Below, piece by piece: positions 1 to 11,683 of a stretch of DNA of 64,000 nt. The notes under the pieces were generated by a model. It was not told the origin of the DNA and did no database searches. It worked only from the letters and a program-made list of their open reading frames with translations. The DNA comes from Oricola nitratireducens (lineage in GTDB: Bacteria; Pseudomonadota; Alphaproteobacteria; Rhizobiales; Rhizobiaceae), in assembly GCF_014904745.1 (NCBI RefSeq), contig NZ_JACZCS010000005.1, positions 7,501 to 71,500 of the forward strand, given 5' to 3'. A program made the translations under genes and the position numbers. Within the stretch, counting starts at the first letter, position 1, and each line of letters starts with the position of its first letter.

Positions 1-111
1 CGAGTATTCCCTATCAGAGCCGTGGAAGACTACCACGTTGATAGGCCGGGTGTGGAAGCGCAGTAATGTGTGAAGCTTACCGGTACTAATAGCTCGATTG
101 GCTTGATCGTT
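1..111 (+). rRNA. rrl: 23S rRNA, 3' end (partial)
   Basis: This is the last roughly 110 nt of 23S rRNA. It carries the conserved terminal segment GTGAAGCTTACCGGTACTAA followed by TAGCTCGATTGGCTTGATCG. The rest of the gene lies upstream of the window. The exact 3' end is estimated to within a few bases. Confidence 0.95.
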
Positions 112-179
112 CTCATTGCTTGTGTTCACGACCATGTCGTGGCACTAAATTCCAGCTTCTTGTTTGTTTGTGCTTCGCC

Positions 180-297
180 GACCTGGTGGTTATGGCGGGG
201 TGGCTGCACCCGATCCCATTCCGAACTCGGCCGTGAAACACCCCAGCGCCGATGGTACTTCGTCTTAAGACGCGGGAGAGTAGGTCGCTGCCAGGTC
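180..297 (+). rRNA. rrf: 5S rRNA
   Basis: A 118-nt 5S rRNA. The terminal stem is GACCTGG at 180-186 paired with CCAGGTC at 291-297, and the body contains the conserved CCGATCCCATTCCGAACTCG segment. It lies about 70 nt after the 23S end in the usual rrn order. Confidence 0.95.
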
Positions 298-452
298 TGC
301 CAAGCACAAACCAGCTTCTTCTCTTTACGTGCGCCTCACTCAGCTTTTGCCTGTTGGGCGCCTGCAGTAGCGCTTTCCGGCGTGGCACTTTTCGGCATTT
401 GCTTCGCAATTGCCTGTCAGTGCTGCGTCAAATGCTTCTTCGAAGCTTTTGA

Positions 453-941
<489 letters not shown>

Positions 942-1305
942 GCCCCAGCAACCGTTGAACCGCACCGGGTTTGCCGGAGGCTCCAACTCCTGAGCAGGAT
1001 GGAGCATCATGAGCAAGACGATGAACAAACTTTCCTTGAAGCCCGAACCAGAGATGGGATGAAGTCCAATCCTCCGCTTTCCTAAACAAAACGGCGGACC
1101 ACTTCATTGGGGGAGGATCAGATCCCGATGAAACCGATCGGAGCCGCAAAGTCATGACATGCCACTTTAGCGATCAGCGAAAAGTCCTGAGGTCGACAGA
1201 CTTTAAAAAGCAAATGTTTTTGAACTCTGGCTTTTGAAATCCAGGCAAGTGCGAGATCGCCCGGCGGGGCGATTGACAAACTCCGTGTTGCCGCACAGTC
1301 TTCGC
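942..1305. other. stretch without a convincing gene
   Basis: Between the tRNA-tail array and the thiC riboswitch I see no credible gene. A 17-codon frame at 1009-1062 has a GGAG a short way upstream, but it is too short to assign. The leader of the thiC operon and its promoter must lie near the end of this stretch, where the sequence is A/T-richer (about 1200-1240). Confidence 0.5.
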
Positions 1306-4134
<2,829 letters not shown>

Positions 4135-4138
<4 letters not shown>

Positions 4139-4800
4139 CGCCGTTCGACCTGTCGCTTTATCTCGTGCTCGATCCCGGCCTTTGCGCCGGGATCGGCATG
4201 GTCGAGACCGCGCGCGCCACCGTGGCCGGCGGCGTGACCATGGTGCAGCTTCGGGACAAGGCGGGCGGCACGGCGCAGATGATCGCGACGGGACGGGCGT
4301 TGAAGGCCGCGTTGGCAGGCACGGGGGCGAAGCTGATCGTCAATGACGATGTGGCGGCGGCCATCGCCATCGGCGCCGATGGTGTCCATATCGGGCAAGG
4401 CGACATGAGCGTCGCCGAGACGCGTGCCCGCATCGGCCCCGAGGCAATCCTCGGCCTCACCGTCGAAACGCCTGAACTGGCCGCGGCGGTGGACCCTGTG
4501 CTGGTGGACTACATCGGGGCCGGGCCGGTCTTTGCCACGTCGACCAAGCCGGATCACAAGCAGCCGGTGGGATTCGGCGGGCTGGTTGCCCAGATAGCGG
4601 CCAGCCCCATCCCCGCTGTCGCCATTGGCGGTCTCAAGGCGCAGCATGTGGTTCAGGCGCTCGCGGCGGGTGCCGCCGGCGTTGCCGTGGTCTCGGCCAT
4701 TTGCGGTCAGCGCGACCCGGAAGCGGCGGCGCGGACGCTGGCGAATGAAATCGGCGCCTTCCGCTCGCGCGCCTCAGAAGATGGAGGTCATCAGAGGTAA
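4135..4800 (+). CDS. thiE: thiamine-phosphate synthase ThiE
   Basis: ThiE condenses HMP pyrophosphate with thiazole phosphate to give thiamine monophosphate. The protein has 221 residues with TIM-barrel family motifs: VQLRDK for diphosphate contact, LIVNDDV, DGVHIGQGD, and the C-terminal IAVGG-like segment (AIGGLKAQHV). The start is GTG at 4135 overlapping the thiM stop. The last 27 bases overlap the end of the convergent NUDIX gene, so the two thiamine operons meet tail to tail with no room for a separate terminator. Confidence 0.95.
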
Positions 4801-5226
4801 CCTGACTGGCGCCGGGAAACCTTCGCGCGACCGGCGCCAGAAATCATCACGCAGGACGGCAGGAAAGACATGGCCAGTCGGCAGGTCCGTCCGACCGAAC
4901 CATCCGGCTTCAACGATCCGTTCGCCGGACGCGGGATTGGATCGAACGTCGATCTTGCCCGACAGGTAGCGCGCGAGAAACCAGAACTTCACCATCCGGC
5001 CATCGCTGTCGATCAACTCGTCGATATAGGCAATGCGCAGGGCCTCGATGCGGATGCCGGTTTCCTCGAAGGTCTCCCGTTCGGCCGTTGTCTCCAGCTC
5101 TTCAGCCTCATCCACGCCGCCACCGGGAGGGGCCCAGAAATCGTAGCGTCCGGGGCTATGGTGGCGGGCCAGAAGAAGCCGGTTCTCGTTCAGAACCAGT
5201 GCTCCGGCGGAAATGCGATGTAGCAT
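4774..5226 (-). CDS. NUDIX hydrolase (third gene of the thiD operon)
   Basis: A 150-residue NUDIX pyrophosphohydrolase. The NUDIX box is complete: G-x5-E-x7-RE-x2-EE-x-G-I in the segment from GGVDEAEE to RETFEETGI, around residues 37-60. The ATG at 5226 is chosen because the protein then begins MLHRISAGALVL, the first strand of the fold. It follows thiD by 10 bases, so it is probably co-transcribed. The substrate is not visible. Given the context, a thiamine precursor or damaged-cofactor diphosphate is plausible, since NUDIX enzymes acting on HMP-PP and TPP are known (E. coli NudJ), but that is inference. Confidence 0.8.
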   Translation of the reverse strand: MLHRISAGALVLNENRLLLARHHSPGRYDFWAPPGGGVDEAEELETTAERETFEETGIRIEALRIAYIDELIDSDGRMVKFWFLARYLSGKIDVRSNPASGERIVEAGWFGRTDLPTGHVFPAVLRDDFWRRSREGFPAPVRLPLMTSIF

Positions 5227-5236
5227 GGCCTGCCTC

Positions 5237-6055
5237 TCAACGTTCGGGTTCGGCGGCGGGCCATAGACGGTGGAAATGATGCACCGGGCCGTGACCGCGC
5301 CCGACACTGAGCGCGTCGCTTGCCGCAAGCGCGCCGTGCAGGAACGCCTTGGCTCGCCGCACACTCTCCTCTACACCATGGGATGGCAGAAGCGCGGCGA
5401 TGGCGGAGGACAGCGTGCAACCCGTGCCGTGATCGTTGCGGGTCACGATGCGCGGGGCGGGAAGAGCTGTCGTGCCGTTCGGCCCGATCAGCAGATCCGT
5501 ACTCTCGGCACTATCCGGGAGATGCCCGCCCTTCAGGAGCACCCAATCGGACCCCAATGCCCGCAGATCAGGCAGCACCGCCCGCATATCGTCGGCCGTC
5601 CAGTCGACCCTCCGATCCAGCAGGACGGCGGCTTCGGAAAGGTTGGGCGTGATAATCGTCGACAGCGGCACTAGAAGATCGCGCACTGTGGCAACGGCAT
5701 CCGCATCGAGTAGCGCGTGCCCGCTCGTGGCCACCATGACCGGATCCAAAACAATGTTGGGCGCCGCATGATGGCGCAGGCGCCCGGCGATCGCTTCGGC
5801 AATCCGCGCATTGGCGACCATGCCGATCTTGACCGCGTCGATGTGCACATCTTCAAGGACCGCATCGATCTGATCGGCGACGAACGAGGGCTCCAGCGCG
5901 ACATAGGCACGAACGCCCTGGGTATTCTGCGCGACCACGGCGGTGATCGCCGAAGTGGCATAGGTTCCGAGGGCCGAGAACGTTTTGATGTCGGCCTGTA
6001 TCCCGGCCCCGCCGGACGGGTCGGTGCCGGCTATGGTGAGGATATTTGCGATCAT
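5237..6055 (-). CDS. thiD: bifunctional HMP kinase / HMP-phosphate kinase ThiD
   Basis: ThiD phosphorylates hydroxymethylpyrimidine twice to give HMP pyrophosphate, the substrate of ThiE. The 272-residue protein opens with LTIAGTDPSGGAGIQADIK, the ThiD signature that binds substrate. It carries the ATP/anion-hole motif NDHGTGCTLSSAIAA near the C-terminus. The ATG at 6055 overlaps the stop of the upstream NUDIX gene (ATGA). It works with ThiC, ThiM and ThiE from the convergent operon. It is a stand-alone kinase without a fused ThiE domain. Confidence 0.96.
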   Translation of the reverse strand: MIANILTIAGTDPSGGAGIQADIKTFSALGTYATSAITAVVAQNTQGVRAYVALEPSFVADQIDAVLEDVHIDAVKIGMVANARIAEAIAGRLRHHAAPNIVLDPVMVATSGHALLDADAVATVRDLLVPLSTIITPNLSEAAVLLDRRVDWTADDMRAVLPDLRALGSDWVLLKGGHLPDSAESTDLLIGPNGTTALPAPRIVTRNDHGTGCTLSSAIAALLPSHGVEESVRRAKAFLHGALAASDALSVGRGHGPVHHFHRLWPAAEPER

Positions 6056-6519
6056 GACCGGACCTCGCCCATCAGGTCTGCCGCCTGCCGCGCCACGTCC
6101 GCGACGTCGAGGCTCAGTGCCAGGTCGGACCTGTCGAGATCGCCGAGCCGGACCCATCGCGCTTCCAACGCATCGTCGCCGGCGATCGCTTCGCCGGAAG
6201 TCCATCGGCACAGCACGGCGATCAATATGAAGTGCCGGCGCAGCCCTCGACTTTCGTCCCGGTCGAAAGCATCCACGGCGGTGAAGACGCGCAGCGCCTC
6301 GGCCGCCACGCCGGTCTCCTCCAGCAATTCACGCAACGCGGCAGCGGGAATCGTCTCACCCGGTTCGATCTTGCCGCCCGGAAAGCCCCACCGTCCGGCA
6401 TCCGGCGGATTGGCCCTGCGGACCAGCAGCACCTGGCCGTTGCGTATCACGGCGGCGATTGTCGCTGCGATGGGTCGTGCAGGTGTGCCGGGAAAAGGGT
6501 CTGCGGTGGTTGTCGACAT
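6052..6519 (-). CDS. NUDIX hydrolase (first gene of the thiD operon)
   Basis: A 155-residue MutT/NUDIX protein with a perfect box, G-x5-E-x7-RE-LL-EE-T-G-V, around residues 47-69. Start codons further upstream are open, but the ATG at 6519 is preferred. Its Shine-Dalgarno GAGG lies in ATGAGGC, one arm of a 7-bp inverted repeat just downstream of a TPP-type aptamer, which makes sense if translation of this ATG is what the RNA controls. The stop overlaps the thiD start by four bases. Control by a thiamine-sensing RNA suggests a role in thiamine or HMP diphosphate turnover. The true substrate is unknown. Confidence 0.8.
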   Translation of the reverse strand: MSTTTADPFPGTPARPIAATIAAVIRNGQVLLVRRANPPDAGRWGFPGGKIEPGETIPAAALRELLEETGVAAEALRVFTAVDAFDRDESRGLRRHFILIAVLCRWTSGEAIAGDDALEARWVRLGDLDRSDLALSLDVADVARQAADLMGEVRS

Positions 6520-6523
6520 GGCG

Positions 6524-6640
6524 GCCTCATTTCTTAAGACCGGCAAAGACATGAGGCGGTCAAACCTGCCCTTCGCCGGCCTGATCCGGATCAGGTTCAC
6601 AGGTCCACTGCGTTCGCCTGATGGTGCCAGTAACCTGTTT
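6524..6640 (-). promoter_or_regulatory. variant TPP-type riboswitch controlling nudix-thiD-nudix
   Basis: On the minus strand the 3' half matches the TPP aptamer closely: GAACCTGATCCGG, then ATCAGG, then CCGGCGAAGGGCAGG at about 6597-6564. AAAC (6640-6637) can pair with GTTT (6565-6562) as P1. The other arm lacks GGCTGAGA. Instead ACAGGT-ACTG pairs with CAGT-gg-ACCTGT into one long hairpin. Downstream, GCCTCAT at 6557-6551 (minus strand) can pair with ATGAGGC at 6530-6524 and would hide the ribosome site of the NUDIX ATG at 6519. I call it a TPP-like riboswitch. Whether it still binds TPP or a related diphosphate is open. Confidence 0.65.
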
Positions 6641-6758
6641 TTCCTTATCGGGCGCCGCCGATATAATTCCTACATTGCGGCGACACGCGCTTGCAACTCG
6701 GCACGACACGAATTGCAAGGCAAAGCGTCACGAAAGACGCAGACTGCTGAGGCTGACC

Positions 6759-7196
6759 TTAGGGGCCGACTTTAAAGCCGGCGGCCTTGACGGCGTGAAT
6801 CGCGCACGCTTCGTCGTTGTCGGAAGTGTCTCCGGTGACACCCACGGCGCCTAAAAGCGTTCCGCCCGATGAAATCAAGATACCCCCCGGCAAGGGCACT
6901 ATGCGGCCACCCGAGACGCCGGAGAGCCCGGCGAGCAGGTTGGGACGTTCGATAGCCATACTGGCGACCTGTCTCGAATCAATGCCAAGCGCAAGTGCCG
7001 CATAGGCCTTTCCCGTGGCAATCGCGGGCCGAAGCATCGACGCACCGTCGGCGCGCTGTAGCGAAAGCGTGTGTCCGCCCGGATCGAGAACGGCGATGCA
7101 AAGAGGGCTTAAATTCTGGTCCTTTGCATAGGCCAGAGCGGCTTCAACGATTACGTTTGCGTCTTTCAGGGGCAGGCTATTCATTGAGATTGCCAT
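6759..7196 (-). CDS. GlcG/HbpS-family protein (DUF336)
   Basis: A 145-residue protein of the heme-binding-like GlcG/HbpS family (DUF336). Typical family segments are CIAVLDPGGHTLSLQR, ATGKAYAAL and GGTLLGAVGVTGDTSDNDEACA. Members often accompany glycolate and other hydroxy-acid or aromatic catabolic genes, with a biochemical role that is still poorly defined. The ATG at 7196 is preceded by AAGGA five bases upstream. No signal peptide is evident. It is not tightly linked to the neighbouring genes, though the LysR-regulated catabolic block begins just beyond. Confidence 0.8.
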   Translation of the reverse strand: MAISMNSLPLKDANVIVEAALAYAKDQNLSPLCIAVLDPGGHTLSLQRADGASMLRPAIATGKAYAALALGIDSRQVASMAIERPNLLAGLSGVSGGRIVPLPGGILISSGGTLLGAVGVTGDTSDNDEACAIHAVKAAGFKVGP

Positions 7197-7527
7197 TCCT
7201 TGCTCTGTTGATCGCACGAAGGTTGGGATGGGCCCGCTTCGACTTCCAACGCATATTTCAAAACCGTGACTTCGCGTTCTCTTATGCTTTGCGCGGTTCG
7301 AGGCCGCAGGAACGCCGGGTGAGACTCCGGCCATCAATGACGGCCGCTCTCGCATCATGAAATCGCAATTGGATCGACGTATATGACACCCCGGATTGTG
7401 GCGATCATGCCCGACCTGTTGGCCAAATGACGGCGGGCAGGAACCGGGCGGCACGAAACGAGGCTCCCCGCCCATTGCAGGATGCGCGCTGCATTGTCAT
7501 GACCAAAAACCCGCCGCGCGCAGCTTA
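7197..7527. other. stretch without a recognisable gene
   Basis: About 330 bases between the GlcG-like gene and the lysR stop. Only short frames occur, and none has both a ribosome site and a recognisable product. The end of the lysR transcript and the promoter of the GlcG-like gene should lie here. No clear terminator hairpin was found. Confidence 0.5.
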
Positions 7528-8445
7528 TCAGTGCGCGCCAGTTGCTTCGCCGGTTGCGCCGTCGGCAACCGACAGGGCGGCCAGATGCGCGCATGCCACG
7601 GTGCGAAGCGTGTCTGCCAAGGTCTGGCTTGCTGATGAGGAGCTCGTGTTCGTGAGCAGCCGCACCTCGATAGATGGCAGTGTGGGCAGTCCCAAATTGC
7701 TCGGAGCCACGCGCACCCCTTCGGGAAGCCCGTGCAGCGTCCGGAGCGATATTCCCTGACCGGCCCGCACCGCGGCCCAGATTCCTGGAAGGCTTGGCGT
7801 CGTCAGCGCAACGCGCCAATTGAAATCGCTCTTCTCAAGCGCCGCCAGGGCCGCCGACCGGAAGAGGCAGGGGTGATCGAAGAGGACGAGGGGCAGGCGG
7901 TCGCCGTCGAAACAGGAGCCGGGATCATCGCTGCATATCCAGTGCAATGGCAGTGTCGCAATCAAATCTCCATGCCCGCTGGATCCATCAGGAAAGAACG
8001 CGATGGCCGCATCCACGCGCCCGGCCTGGACGTCATCGGCCAGCATGTAATTACGCCCGGCGCGGACATCGACATGGACGCTTTCGTAGTGAGCCTCGAA
8101 GGCATTGATGGTGTCGGGCAGGATGATGTCGAAGAAATCCTGGGGCAGGCCAAGCTTGACGCTCGCTTCGGAACCGATGATTCCCAGCGCCACAGCCGCC
8201 TCGTCATTCAGGGCGACGATCTTGCGCGCGAAAGCGAGCAGAATCTCGCCGGCTTCGGTCGGAACAAGCCCGCGTCCCTTGCGCGCGAACAGTTGCACGC
8301 CCGAACGATCTTCCAGCTTCTTCAACTGCATGCTGATGGCTGATTGGGACCGGCCCAGTTTCGAAGCCGCAATGGTGAAACTACCAAGTTCGATGCCTTC
8401 GACCATTGTCCGCAGGGCATCAATATCGAAATTCCGGATCGACAC
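7528..8445 (-). CDS. LysR-family transcriptional regulator
   Basis: A 305-residue LysR regulator. The N-terminal helix-turn-helix covers about residues 5-65, with the typical GSFTIAASKLGRSQSAISMQLKKLE and FARKGRGLVPTEAGE. The rest is the periplasmic-binding-like effector domain. It is divergent from the RraA-like aldolase gene, with 150 bases between them. In that gap ATTCG occurs as a direct repeat at 8477-8481 and 8484-8488, the second copy inside the palindrome ATTCGAAT. It probably controls the aldolase-oxidoreductase-oxidase genes to its right. The effector is unknown. Confidence 0.9.
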   Translation of the reverse strand: MSIRNFDIDALRTMVEGIELGSFTIAASKLGRSQSAISMQLKKLEDRSGVQLFARKGRGLVPTEAGEILLAFARKIVALNDEAAVALGIIGSEASVKLGLPQDFFDIILPDTINAFEAHYESVHVDVRAGRNYMLADDVQAGRVDAAIAFFPDGSSGHGDLIATLPLHWICSDDPGSCFDGDRLPLVLFDHPCLFRSAALAALEKSDFNWRVALTTPSLPGIWAAVRAGQGISLRTLHGLPEGVRVAPSNLGLPTLPSIEVRLLTNTSSSSASQTLADTLRTVACAHLAALSVADGATGEATGAH

Positions 8446-8595
8446 TTCAATTCCTCTGATCTGTCGTATTGGATTTATTCGTTATTCGAATTGTTTTGCC
8501 CCGTCTATAGCCCCGTTATCGATCATCCGCACGTATTCGCCGTTTTCCGGATGCGATGGGTGGCGCTGTTCGACCAAGCAAGGGGAGAGATAGTC

Positions 8596-9300
8596 TTGGA
8601 CACGACTCTGATCGCCGAATTGGCGAACCTGACGACTCCACACCTCGCCGACGGATGCCTCGTCACCGGAAATCCAATCCGGATCGCACCCGCAGGTCTT
8701 CGGCCGCTGGTCGACGGGATGACCTGTTATGGCAGAGCGGCGCCGGTGCAGCATCTTGGAAGCATAGACATCTTCTTCGAAGCTATCGAGCAGCTCCGCG
8801 AAGGTGAGGTCATTGTCATCGACAATGGCGGCCGCCTCGACGAGGCTTGTATTGGCGATATTGTCCTGCTCGAAGCGCAGGATGCCGGCGCGGCCGGATT
8901 TGTCGTATGGGGCTGCCATCGCGACAGCAAGGAACTTGCCGAGATCGGTTTTCCCGTCTTCAGCTTCGGCGCGTTGCCCACCGGTCCGCAACGGTCTTCG
9001 ATCCGTCCCGACGATGTGTTGTCGCGGGCTTCCTTCGGGCGCAACAATGTGACCCGTAGCGACTTCGTGGTCGCAGACGCGAACGGCGTCCTGTTTATCG
9101 CCGATGACAAGATCGAAGAGGTCATTCATGCGGCGATCAAATACCGTGACACGGAAGCATCGCAGCTCAGCGCGATGCGCAGCGGCGTAAGCTATCGCAC
9201 GCAAACGAAATTCGCCGATTATCTCGAAAAGCGAAAATCGACGCCATCATACGGGTTTCGCCAGCACCTGAAGGCGATCGCCGCTGCGGGGGAGGTTTAA
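8596..9300 (+). CDS. RraA-like / 4-hydroxy-4-methyl-2-oxoglutarate aldolase family protein
   Basis: A 234-residue RraA-fold protein. Family motifs are HLADGCLV at the start, a central VIDNGGRLDEACIGDIV, and WGCHRDSKEL containing the Arg-Asp pair that in class II pyruvate aldolases of this fold contributes to pyruvate and metal binding. I choose the TTG at 8596 because GGGGAGA lies eight bases upstream. An ATG in frame at 8551 would add 15 atypical residues. In a catabolic setting an aldolase or oxaloacetate-decarboxylase role is likelier than RNase E inhibition. It is first in a plus-strand series divergent from lysR. Confidence 0.75.
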   Translation: MDTTLIAELANLTTPHLADGCLVTGNPIRIAPAGLRPLVDGMTCYGRAAPVQHLGSIDIFFEAIEQLREGEVIVIDNGGRLDEACIGDIVLLEAQDAGAAGFVVWGCHRDSKELAEIGFPVFSFGALPTGPQRSSIRPDDVLSRASFGRNNVTRSDFVVADANGVLFIADDKIEEVIHAAIKYRDTEASQLSAMRSGVSYRTQTKFADYLEKRKSTPSYGFRQHLKAIAAAGEV

Positions 9301-9347
9301 CCGACCTCTCGACACCCAAATCCAAACCAAGTTCAGAAAGAGAAAAA

Positions 9348-10319
9348 ATGACCAAAGCTATCCGTATCAAAGAAACCGGTGCCGCCGATGTGTTGAGCTG
9401 GGAAGAAGTCGACCCGGGACAACCCGGTGAAAACGAGGTGCTCGTGCGGCAGACCGCCATCGGTGTCAATTTCATCGATATCTATCACCGTATCGGTCTC
9501 TATCCCATCGCGATGCCGGGCGGAATCGGTTCGGAAGCGGCCGGTGTAGTCGAAGCGGTAGGTCCAGGGGTTACCGGATTTGCCGCCGGCGACAAGGTCG
9601 CCTATGCCGGGCCGGTCGGCGCCTATGCCGAGGTGCGCGTTGTTCCCGCCAAGGTTCTGCTGAAGCTTCCCGAAGGGGTGTCTGATCAGGTTGCCGCTGC
9701 GGTTCTCCTCAAGGGCATGACGGCGGAGTTCCTGCTGCATCGTTGTTACGCGGTTAAGCCTGGCGACACTGTGCTCGTACACGCGGCGGCGGGGGGCGTG
9801 GGCCTCCTGATGTGCCAGTGGTTGCGCCATATCGGTGCAGTGACGATCGGAACCGTCAGTTCCGCTGAAAAGGCCGACCTCGCGAAGCAGAATGGTTGCA
9901 CCCACACGATCAACTACAAGACCGAGGATGTCGTCAAGCGCGTACGCGAGCTTACGAATGGCGCCGGAGTCGCTGTGGTCTACGACTCGGTGGGCAAGGA
10001 CACCTGGGACATTTCGCTGGACTGCCTGAAGCCGCGCGGGATGATGGTCAGCTTCGGCAATACGACGGGAGCGGTGCCGCCATTCTCCGTTGGAACGCTA
10101 GCCGCCAAGGGCTCGCTCTTCGTAACGCGGCCGGTGCTTGGGGCATATACCGCGACGCGCGCGGAACTGGAGGAAGTTTCCTCGCACCTGTTCCAGGCGA
10201 TCGCCGATGGCATCCTTACTCCGAAAATCCAGCAGGTTTTTCCGCTAAAGGATGCAGCAGAGGCTCATCGGCAACTGGAGAGCGGCAAGACAGTCGGCTC
10301 GACGATTCTTGTCCCCTGA
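9348..10319 (+). CDS. NADPH:quinone oxidoreductase (zinc-independent MDR family)
   Basis: A 323-residue member of the medium-chain dehydrogenase/reductase family, of quinone oxidoreductase type. It has VNFIDIYHRIGLYP near residue 45, the PGGIGSEAAGVVEAVG segment, and a nucleotide-binding AAAGGVGLLMCQW motif near residue 150. The zinc-binding cysteines of alcohol dehydrogenases are absent. It should reduce quinones or conjugated carbonyls with NADPH in the cytoplasm. It starts 47 bases after the RraA-like gene and has a GAGAAAA ribosome site. Membership in the same operon is likely. Confidence 0.9.
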   Translation: MTKAIRIKETGAADVLSWEEVDPGQPGENEVLVRQTAIGVNFIDIYHRIGLYPIAMPGGIGSEAAGVVEAVGPGVTGFAAGDKVAYAGPVGAYAEVRVVPAKVLLKLPEGVSDQVAAAVLLKGMTAEFLLHRCYAVKPGDTVLVHAAAGGVGLLMCQWLRHIGAVTIGTVSSAEKADLAKQNGCTHTINYKTEDVVKRVRELTNGAGVAVVYDSVGKDTWDISLDCLKPRGMMVSFGNTTGAVPPFSVGTLAAKGSLFVTRPVLGAYTATRAELEEVSSHLFQAIADGILTPKIQQVFPLKDAAEAHRQLESGKTVGSTILVP

Positions 10320-10385
10320 CATTTCTTGCTGCCGCGGGGCTTCCGGCTCCGCGGCATTTTCAATTCCATGGGGCGTCTCCCAACG

Positions 10386-10487
10386 ATGAGAGAAAACTTA
10401 TTCAGTAATTTTGTGGATGGCGAATGGATTGACGGTGTTACTGCGCCTGCGAGCGAACAAACCATCCCGGCGCCGAGCGCCCGGTGA
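10386..10487 (+). pseudogene. remnant of an aldehyde dehydrogenase N-terminus
   Basis: A 33-codon frame starting ATG at 10386 encodes NLFSNFVDGEWIDGVTAP, which matches the first strand of NAD-dependent aldehyde dehydrogenases (pattern NFIDGEW..G). It stops at 10487 with no trace of the remaining 450 residues before the next gene. It looks like the stub of a deleted dehydrogenase that once sat in this operon. The assignment rests only on motif likeness. Confidence 0.55.
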
Positions 10488-10516
10488 ATGGTCGGCTTAT
10501 TCTGGAGGAGCCTGCC

Positions 10517-11683
10517 ATGCCCGTCATCACCTGCATTGACGACTTGAAACGTTTGCATCGCCGGCGCACGCCGAAGATGTTCTACGACTACTGCGAGAGC
10601 GGGTCATGGACCGGGCAAACTTTTCGCGACAATACCGAGGATTTTCGTCGCATTCGGCTTCGCCAGCGTGTGGCCGTAAATATCGAGAAACGGTCACTGA
10701 CAACCGCAATGATCGGCCAGCCTGTCGCGATGCCAGTTGCGCTTGCGCCTGTTGGACTGACGGGAATGCAATGCGCTGATGGAGAGATAAAGGCTGCGCG
10801 GGCGGCGGAAACGTTCGGGGTGCCGTTCACCTTGTCGACCATGTCCGTATGTTCGATCGAGGACGTGGCGGAACATACGACAAAGCCGTTCTGGTTCCAG
10901 CTTTATGCGATGCGAGACGAAGACTTCATGTTCGACCTGATCCAGCGGGCCGAGGATGCCGGATGTTCGGCGCTTGTGATCACGCTCGATCTTCAGGTCA
11001 TGGGCCAACGGCACAAGGATCTGAAGAACGGTCTTTCGACCCCGCCGCGACTAACGCCTGCGGTCATCGCCGATCTCATGACGAAATGGCGCTGGGGCAT
11101 CGGCATGCTGCGGACATCGCGTCGCCAGTTCGGCAATATTGTCGGACATGCGAAGGACGTCGACGATGCAACCAGCCTTGGCCGATGGACGGCCGAGCAA
11201 TTCGATCCGACTCTGGACTGGGAGAAAATCGAACGAATCCGGGATCGCTGGGGCGGGCCGTTGATCCTGAAGGGCATTCTGGACCCGGCGGACGCAAAGA
11301 TGGCAACAAAGGTAGGCGCCGACGCCATCGTCGTGTCCAATCACGGCGGGCGGCAGCAGGACGGCGCGTTGTCTTCCATCCGGGCGTTCGAAGGGATCCG
11401 CCAGGCCGTGGGGGACGATATCGAACTGCATCTGGATGGCGGGATCCGCTCCGGGCAGGACGTGTTGAAGGCCATCGCCATGGGCGCGACCGGCACCTAT
11501 GTCGGGCGGGCGTTCGTGCATGGCCTGGGCGCCATGGGGGAGACGGGCGTGCGTATGGCGCTGGAGGTGATCCGGAACGAGATGGATATAGCTATGGCTT
11601 TCGCAGGCAAGCGGGACGTCAGGGATGTGGACCGCTCCTGCATTCTGGTGCCGAAAGACTTTTCGGGCGATTGGCCCGCCTGA
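10517..11683 (+). CDS. FMN-dependent alpha-hydroxy-acid oxidase/dehydrogenase
   Basis: A 388-residue flavoprotein of the lactate dehydrogenase LldD / glycolate oxidase family. Visible motifs are the N-terminal FYDYCESGSW, the FMN-binding APVGLTGM, QLYAMRDE, the catalytic SNHGGRQQDG (active-site His and Arg), LDGGIRSGQDVLKA, and GRAFVHGLGAMGETG. The ATG at 10517 has GGAGGAG six bases upstream. It would oxidise a 2-hydroxy acid to the keto acid, with either the respiratory chain or oxygen as acceptor. The substrate is not predictable, but a neighbouring aldolase that yields or uses keto acids fits. Confidence 0.88.
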   Translation: MPVITCIDDLKRLHRRRTPKMFYDYCESGSWTGQTFRDNTEDFRRIRLRQRVAVNIEKRSLTTAMIGQPVAMPVALAPVGLTGMQCADGEIKAARAAETFGVPFTLSTMSVCSIEDVAEHTTKPFWFQLYAMRDEDFMFDLIQRAEDAGCSALVITLDLQVMGQRHKDLKNGLSTPPRLTPAVIADLMTKWRWGIGMLRTSRRQFGNIVGHAKDVDDATSLGRWTAEQFDPTLDWEKIERIRDRWGGPLILKGILDPADAKMATKVGADAIVVSNHGGRQQDGALSSIRAFEGIRQAVGDDIELHLDGGIRSGQDVLKAIAMGATGTYVGRAFVHGLGAMGETGVRMALEVIRNEMDIAMAFAGKRDVRDVDRSCILVPKDFSGDWPA

